Below are positions 23,110 to 26,797 of a DNA stretch of 26,797 bases, one piece after another. The position numbers and the translations under genes are program-made. Position 1 is the stretch's first letter, and every line of letters begins with the position of its first letter. The stretch comes from Thermoplasmata archaeon (GTDB lineage: Archaea > Thermoplasmatota > E2 > UBA202 > JdFR-43), in the NCBI GenBank assembly GCA_021163175.1, contig JAGGXG010000023.1, positions 1 to 26,797 of the forward strand, in the 5' to 3' direction. The notes beneath the pieces are model-generated. The model searched no databases and had not been told where the DNA came from. It was given only the letters and a program-made list of their open reading frames with translations.

Positions 23110-23815
23110 TGCAAGGATTAGCGTCATTGGAGACAGGCTGAAAAATGTGAAAAGAGTAATAGCTGTTAGCAGCGGAAAAGGCGGCGTTGGCAAAAGTATG
23201 GTTTCCACCACTGTTGCATTGGCTCTTGCTAAAAAATACAGGGTTGGCTTGCTCGACTTAGACTTTTATGGGCCTTCCACGCATTTGATTCTGAATGCAA
23301 ACGAAAAGCCTGTTGAAAAGAATGGAATCTTGCCACCAACCATAGCCAACATAAAATTCATGTCAATAGTTTACTTTACCGAGGAAAATCCAGCCCCGCT
23401 AAAAGGAAAGGATATAATAAATGCAATAATAGAATTGCTTGCAATAACAATATGGGATGAGCTTGATTTTTTAATAATCGATATGCCTCCCGGGATGGGC
23501 GAGGAAGTAATGGCAATAATAAAATTCATGAAGAATGCTGAATTCATTGTTGTTACGACGCCTTCCATTCTTTCATGGGAAACTGTGAAAAAGCTCCTGA
23601 TTTTCTTGAAAGAAAACAAATGCAATGTTCTTGGTGTGATAGAAAACATGGTTATGGAAAAAAGCATTGAAAATGAAATAAAGAAGGTGAGTAAATACCT
23701 CGGAAAAGTTGAGTTTGATGAAAATATAGAGCATTGCATTGGAAAGCCATCCAAGCTGCTTGAAAGCAAATTTGGAAAGGGCATTGAAAAAATAGTTTTT
23801 TATATCCTTCAATAA
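23102..23815 (+). CDS. hypB: MinD/Mrp-type ATPase acting as archaeal HypB
   Basis: A 237-residue P-loop ATPase with deviant Walker A GKGGVGKSM (25-33), LLDLDFYGPST (50-60), switch II IDMPPGMGEEV and TTPSILSWETV. It lacks the CxxC of Fe-S carriers (VIENMVMEKS appears where CPxC is expected). In Thermococcus kodakarensis the partner enhancing nickel transfer to HypA is such a Mrp/MinD-family ATPase instead of the bacterial GTPase HypB. The direct overlap with hypA supports the same assignment here. The histidine-rich nickel store of some bacterial HypB proteins is absent. The role is inferred from context and precedent. Confidence 0.85.
   Translation: MIDARISVIGDRLKNVKRVIAVSSGKGGVGKSMVSTTVALALAKKYRVGLLDLDFYGPSTHLILNANEKPVEKNGILPPTIANIKFMSIVYFTEENPAPLKGKDIINAIIELLAITIWDELDFLIIDMPPGMGEEVMAIIKFMKNAEFIVVTTPSILSWETVKKLLIFLKENKCNVLGVIENMVMEKSIENEIKKVSKYLGKVEFDENIEHCIGKPSKLLESKFGKGIEKIVFYILQ
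23796..23806 (+). promoter_or_regulatory. TATA box of pyrBI inside the hypB 3' end
   Basis: TTTTTATATCC is centred about 24 nt before the pyrB ATG at 23825 and lies within the last codons of hypB. It suggests that pyrBI can be transcribed independently of the hyp genes, as a leaderless message. Confidence 0.6.
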
Positions 23816-23824
23816 TATAATTTG

Positions 23825-24751
23825 ATGAATTTTAAAGGTAGAGACATCGTATCCATAAAGGATTTTACAAAAAATGAAATACTCCATATTCTTGATGTTG
23901 CTGAAAAAATGGTTCCAATTGCTGCTGGAAAAGAAAAAAGCGAGTTGTTGCATGGCTACATAATGGCTTCCCTGTTTTTTGAGCCATCCACAAGAACCCG
24001 CCTTTCTTTTGAGGCTGCAATGAAAAGGCTCGGAGGCAATGTCATAGGCTTTGCCCAGCCTGGAACAACAAGCATAATGAAAGGAGAAAGCCTTGCAGAC
24101 ACAATAAGAACTGCCGAAAGCTATTGCGATGTCATTGTCATGCGCCACCCGTTGGAAGGCTCGGCGAGGATGGCAGCAGAATTTGCAAGCGTTCCAATAA
24201 TAAATGGAGGCGATGGCGCAGGCAGGCATCCGACACAATGCCTGCTCGATTTGTTCACGATAAGGAAGGAGACGGGAAGCATAGAAGGGAATAAAATTGC
24301 TCTCGTTGGAGATTTGAAGTATGGGCGAACCGTTCATTCTCTTGCCTATGCTCTGGCTTTGTTTAAAGCAAGAATGGTGTTTATAGCGCCTCCAGAATTA
24401 CAGATGCCTTCTGAGGTGGTGAATGAATGCAGAAAAATGGGTGCTGAGCCTGAAATAAAGCACGGCATAGATGATATAGAGGACATAGATGTTTTATATG
24501 TTACGAGGATACAGAAGGAGCGTTTCCCTGACCCAGAAGAATATAAAAAAGTTGCTGGAAGCTATAGGATAGATATGGAAACGATAAAAAATGCAAAGGA
24601 TAACCTTATTATAATGCATCCCCTGCCAAGAGTGGATGAAATAGACCCATCCATAGATGCAACCAAGCATGCAGCCTATTTCCGCCAGACTTTCAATGGT
24701 GTGCCGGTGAGAATGGCTTTGCTTGCTCTCGTGCTTGGGGTGATAAAATGA
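23825..24751 (+). CDS. pyrB: Aspartate carbamoyltransferase catalytic chain
   Basis: This 308-residue enzyme condenses carbamoyl phosphate and L-aspartate to carbamoyl aspartate, the committed step of pyrimidine synthesis. Motifs are FFEPSTRTRLSFEAA (carbamoyl phosphate site), GESLADTIR (80s loop), MRHPLEGSARMA, GRHPTQCLLDLFTI, LVGDLKYGRTVHSL and MHPLPRVDEI. ATG 23825 was preferred to the upstream TTG codon because it fits the TATA box and family length. It is coupled to pyrI by an ATGA overlap and sits nine bases behind hypB. Together with HypF it draws on carbamoyl phosphate. Confidence 0.97.
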   Translation: MNFKGRDIVSIKDFTKNEILHILDVAEKMVPIAAGKEKSELLHGYIMASLFFEPSTRTRLSFEAAMKRLGGNVIGFAQPGTTSIMKGESLADTIRTAESYCDVIVMRHPLEGSARMAAEFASVPIINGGDGAGRHPTQCLLDLFTIRKETGSIEGNKIALVGDLKYGRTVHSLAYALALFKARMVFIAPPELQMPSEVVNECRKMGAEPEIKHGIDDIEDIDVLYVTRIQKERFPDPEEYKKVAGSYRIDMETIKNAKDNLIIMHPLPRVDEIDPSIDATKHAAYFRQTFNGVPVRMALLALVLGVIK

Positions 24752-25206
24752 AGGTGCTTAAAGTTCAGCCAATTAAGGATGGAACAGTTATTGACCATAT
24801 AACGCCTGGAAATGCTTTGAAGGTGCTTAAAATTCTTGGCATCGAAGGCAAAGAAGGTTCAATTATAAGCATTGCAATGAATGTAGTTGGAAAAAGGGGA
24901 AAAAAAGATATTGTTAAAATTGAAAATAGAGAACTTAAGGCAAAAGAAGTTGATAAAATTGCTTTGATTGCTCCAAATGCTACCATAAATATCATAAGAA
25001 ATTATGAAGTTGTCGAAAAGCACAGAGTGAGCATACCCTCTCAAATCATTGGCATCGTTAAATGCCCAAATCCAAATTGCATATCGAATAGCAACGAACC
25101 AATAGAATCGAAATTTGTTGTAGCAAGCAAAAAGCCATTGAAAATAAAATGCTATTATTGTGAGCGAGAACCAAACATGGAAGAAATAGATTCATTGATA
25201 ATATAA
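24748..25206 (+). CDS. pyrI: Aspartate carbamoyltransferase regulatory chain
   Basis: A 152-residue allosteric subunit. The N-terminal nucleotide-binding domain has GTVIDHITPGNALKVLKILG (12-31). The C-terminal zinc domain has the four ligands C106, C111, C135 and C138 in the family pattern CX4C...CX2C, which contact the catalytic trimer. The presence of PyrI predicts a dodecameric holoenzyme with ATP/CTP control, as in enteric bacteria and many archaea. It is the last gene of the run, with 42 bp before the next start. Confidence 0.96.
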   Translation: MKVLKVQPIKDGTVIDHITPGNALKVLKILGIEGKEGSIISIAMNVVGKRGKKDIVKIENRELKAKEVDKIALIAPNATINIIRNYEVVEKHRVSIPSQIIGIVKCPNPNCISNSNEPIESKFVVASKKPLKIKCYYCEREPNMEEIDSLII

Positions 25207-25220
25207 TATCAACCGAAAGG

Positions 25221-25230
25221 GTTAATAATG
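25221..25230 (+). promoter_or_regulatory. Weak TATA-like element before the secreted repeat protein
   Basis: GTTAATAATG lies about 23 nt before the ATG at 25249, at the spacing seen elsewhere in the window. The sequence is a poorer match than the other boxes. Confidence 0.4.
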
Positions 25231-25248
25231 TACTTCACTTTTTAATCC

Positions 25249-26797
25249 ATGAAAGGAGTATATTTAGCAGCATGTATTTTGTTTATTTTGGCATCTTTTG
25301 CCATAGCCCAGCTACCGCCGGCGAAGGATGCAGTTGTTATGATTGATTGGAATGATGGAAAACACAGCTATTCAAATTTCACATTTACTGGCAATGATGG
25401 CTATTATGAAATGAATGTTGCTTCTGGAAATGTGAATGTGTCGACGGGAATGGCATTCAATAGAGGAAATGAGCTTTTAATGATTGGCAACTGGTCTGGC
25501 AATTTTTCCATAAATGGAACAAAATGGAAGAATTTCACTCTTTTTATGTCTCACGAGGATGCAAAAATATATGGTTACGTATATGACAATGCAAGCCACG
25601 CCACCATAGAAGCAAATGTTTCAATATATTTTGAAGCATTCGATAAAAAATATGCTGGATTGAATTATACTCTTACACAAAATGGATATTACGAGATATG
25701 GCTGCCTGCCTCAAATGTTTCGATCGATGTTTCTGCAAATGGCTACAAAACTGCTTTTTATGATGGCAGCATATATTCAGACGAGGAAAAGAGAATTGAT
25801 TTTTATCTCGATGCTTCTCCAGCGGCTCCATTAACGGCATGGGTTAAAGGATATGTTAAAAGCGCAGATGAGCAGCCAATAAGCAATGCAAGTGTGGATG
25901 TGTATATACACAATGATAGCTACAACTATACTTCCATCAACTTCACATATACTCCTTCAAATGGCTATTTTGAGTTCCGTGTTCCAGCCGGAAATGGAAT
26001 GATAGCAGTTTCTGCCAGTAATTTCTTTTCAAATTTTTCGAATATAAGCGTTAGCGAAAACGAAATAGTATGGGCAAATATAACACTGCAGCCCCTGCCG
26101 CAAGATAATGCATGGGTCAGTGGATATGTTTATGATGATGATGGCAATCCTATAGCGGGAGCCAATGTGAGTGTGAGAGGAGGCATAATAATAATGATGA
26201 CAAATCAGGCATATTTTGAGAGAGATGGCACAACAGACCTGAATGGCTATTACAACATATCTGTTCCTGCCATAAATCCTGTGTGGTATCCGTATCCGCC
26301 GCTTGGCATTCTCATAAATGCAAGTGCAATAGATGCCGTATATGCATATGCAGATGGATATTTTGATAACTATAGTGTTTTAACGCCACCATCAAATGTT
26401 ATCCAGCCAGGGCAGACATTGAATGTTGATTTGGTGCTGGATTCCATGCCAGAAGAAAATTGCATTGTAAAAGGATACATTTATCTCTCCACGCAGCAGC
26501 CATCGCCTCCCAAACATATATTATATGTAGGCGGAACCGGAGAAGGAAACTATAGCAGCATACAGGCAGCCATTGAAAATGCAAGCAATGGCGATACAAT
26601 AAAAGTTTATCCTGGCGTGTATGATGGACCAATCATATTAAACAAAGAATTAAAGCTTGTTGGTGACCCGAGCATAGATGGGCATCGCAGCACAGGAATA
26701 AGCATAGAAGCAAGCAATGTTAGCATAGAAAACTTCACCATATACAATTCTTCCTATGGGATTTATGTTCACAATGAATCATTCACATTGCATAATA
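25249..26797 (+). CDS. Large secreted surface protein: repeated beta-sandwich domains plus NosD-like beta-helix (cut by window edge)
   Basis: The frame is open to the window edge: 516 residues seen, C-terminus missing. Residues 1-20 are a signal peptide ending ASFAIA. Three carboxypeptidase-regulatory-like units follow at about 105-188, 199-282 and 289-398, with matching turns such as WVKGYVKSADEQPISNASV and WVSGYVYDDDGNPIAGANV, each passing through a NGYYE/NGYFE-type strand. A right-handed beta-helix of the NosD/DUF1565 kind begins near 424 (LYVGGTGEGNYSSIQAAIEN, then GDTIKVYPGVYDG). About 27 N-X-S/T sequons indicate a heavily glycosylated extracellular protein. Polysaccharide binding or degradation, adhesion or an S-layer role are possible, and the sequence does not decide. 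It is unrelated in function to pyrBI. Confidence 0.88.
   Translation, partial: MKGVYLAACILFILASFAIAQLPPAKDAVVMIDWNDGKHSYSNFTFTGNDGYYEMNVASGNVNVSTGMAFNRGNELLMIGNWSGNFSINGTKWKNFTLFMSHEDAKIYGYVYDNASHATIEANVSIYFEAFDKKYAGLNYTLTQNGYYEIWLPASNVSIDVSANGYKTAFYDGSIYSDEEKRIDFYLDASPAAPLTAWVKGYVKSADEQPISNASVDVYIHNDSYNYTSINFTYTPSNGYFEFRVPAGNGMIAVSASNFFSNFSNISVSENEIVWANITLQPLPQDNAWVSGYVYDDDGNPIAGANVSVRGGIIIMMTNQAYFERDGTTDLNGYYNISVPAINPVWYPYPPLGILINASAIDAVYAYADGYFDNYSVLTPPSNVIQPGQTLNVDLVLDSMPEENCIVKGYIYLSTQQPSPPKHILYVGGTGEGNYSSIQAAIENASNGDTIKVYPGVYDGPIILNKELKLVGDPSIDGHRSTGISIEASNVSIENFTIYNSSYGIYVHNESFTLHN

Noticed and set aside
26399..26632. Minus-strand 77-residue frame near the right edge
   Set aside because: It lies opposite the continuous secreted-protein frame, which has a signal peptide and clear domains, so it is a shadow.
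25249..26797. NosD copper-site maturation protein of nitrous oxide reductase
   Set aside because: Only the generic beta-helix start resembles NosD. The N-terminal sandwich repeats and absence of nos neighbours point to a surface protein.
1..26797. CRISPR array, insertion sequence, prophage or toxin-antitoxin locus
   Set aside because: No spaced direct repeats, transposase or integrase motifs, or paired small toxin genes were found on either strand.

Overview
The window comes from a densely packed, AT-rich archaeal chromosome. Archaeal markers include a tRNA-Met whose intron sits in a bulge-helix-bulge fold, wyosine biosynthesis Taw1, ribosomal protein eS17, archaeal-type riboflavin and FAD enzymes, type II GAPDH, an archease-RtcB RNA ligation pair, and a MinD-type ATPase where HypB is expected. 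Most operon heads carry a TATA-like box about 21-27 nt before the start codon, which implies largely leaderless mRNAs. I infer a Thermoplasmatota-like euryarchaeon, possibly near the MBG-D/Thermoprofundales group, because exported clostripain-type proteases are known there. That placement is an inference and not a measurement.

Layout: 1-326 holds the tRNA and a frameshifted membrane-protein remnant. 323-1428 (minus) is an Mrp/NBP35-type ATPase behind a DUF134 regulator, divergent from taw1-DUF401 (1476-3586) over one TATA element. 3656-5696 encodes a D-2-hydroxyacid dehydrogenase and a transglutaminase-like lipoprotein. 5727-7965 is pgk-gap. 7962-8258 (minus) is an unknown small protein, followed by an exported rhodanese (8362-8841) and an exported C11 peptidase (8944-10743). 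10746-12510 (minus) is rps17e-ribB-ribL-ribC, preceded by a radical SAM gene (12636-13415) and possibly a 38-residue ORF. 13531-16124 is archease-rtcB-DUF92. 16125-18829 (minus) is valS followed by a tiny coupled membrane-protein ORF. 18928-25206 is an acyl-CoA synthetase, hypF, hypA, a MinD-type hypB, then pyrB-pyrI. From 25249 to the right edge runs the first 516 residues of a large secreted protein with repeated beta-sandwich domains and the start of a beta-helix.

Functional themes: RNA processing (intron-bearing tRNA, RtcB/archease, Taw1, ValRS); lower glycolysis/gluconeogenesis (Pgk, Gap, hydroxyacid dehydrogenase); flavin synthesis coupled to a ribosomal gene; [NiFe]-hydrogenase maturation next to pyrimidine synthesis, where HypF and PyrB both consume carbamoyl phosphate; and a set of exported proteins that suggests a protein-degrading, surface-active life style.

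I see no CRISPR array, transposase, phage gene or obvious defence system. The less ordinary signals are a ValRS with a non-canonical KMSKS motif, the 30-residue ORF coupled to valS, the MinD-type HypB arrangement, the gene remnant abutting the tRNA, and the sequon-rich surface protein. There is no gene-free stretch above 300 bases.
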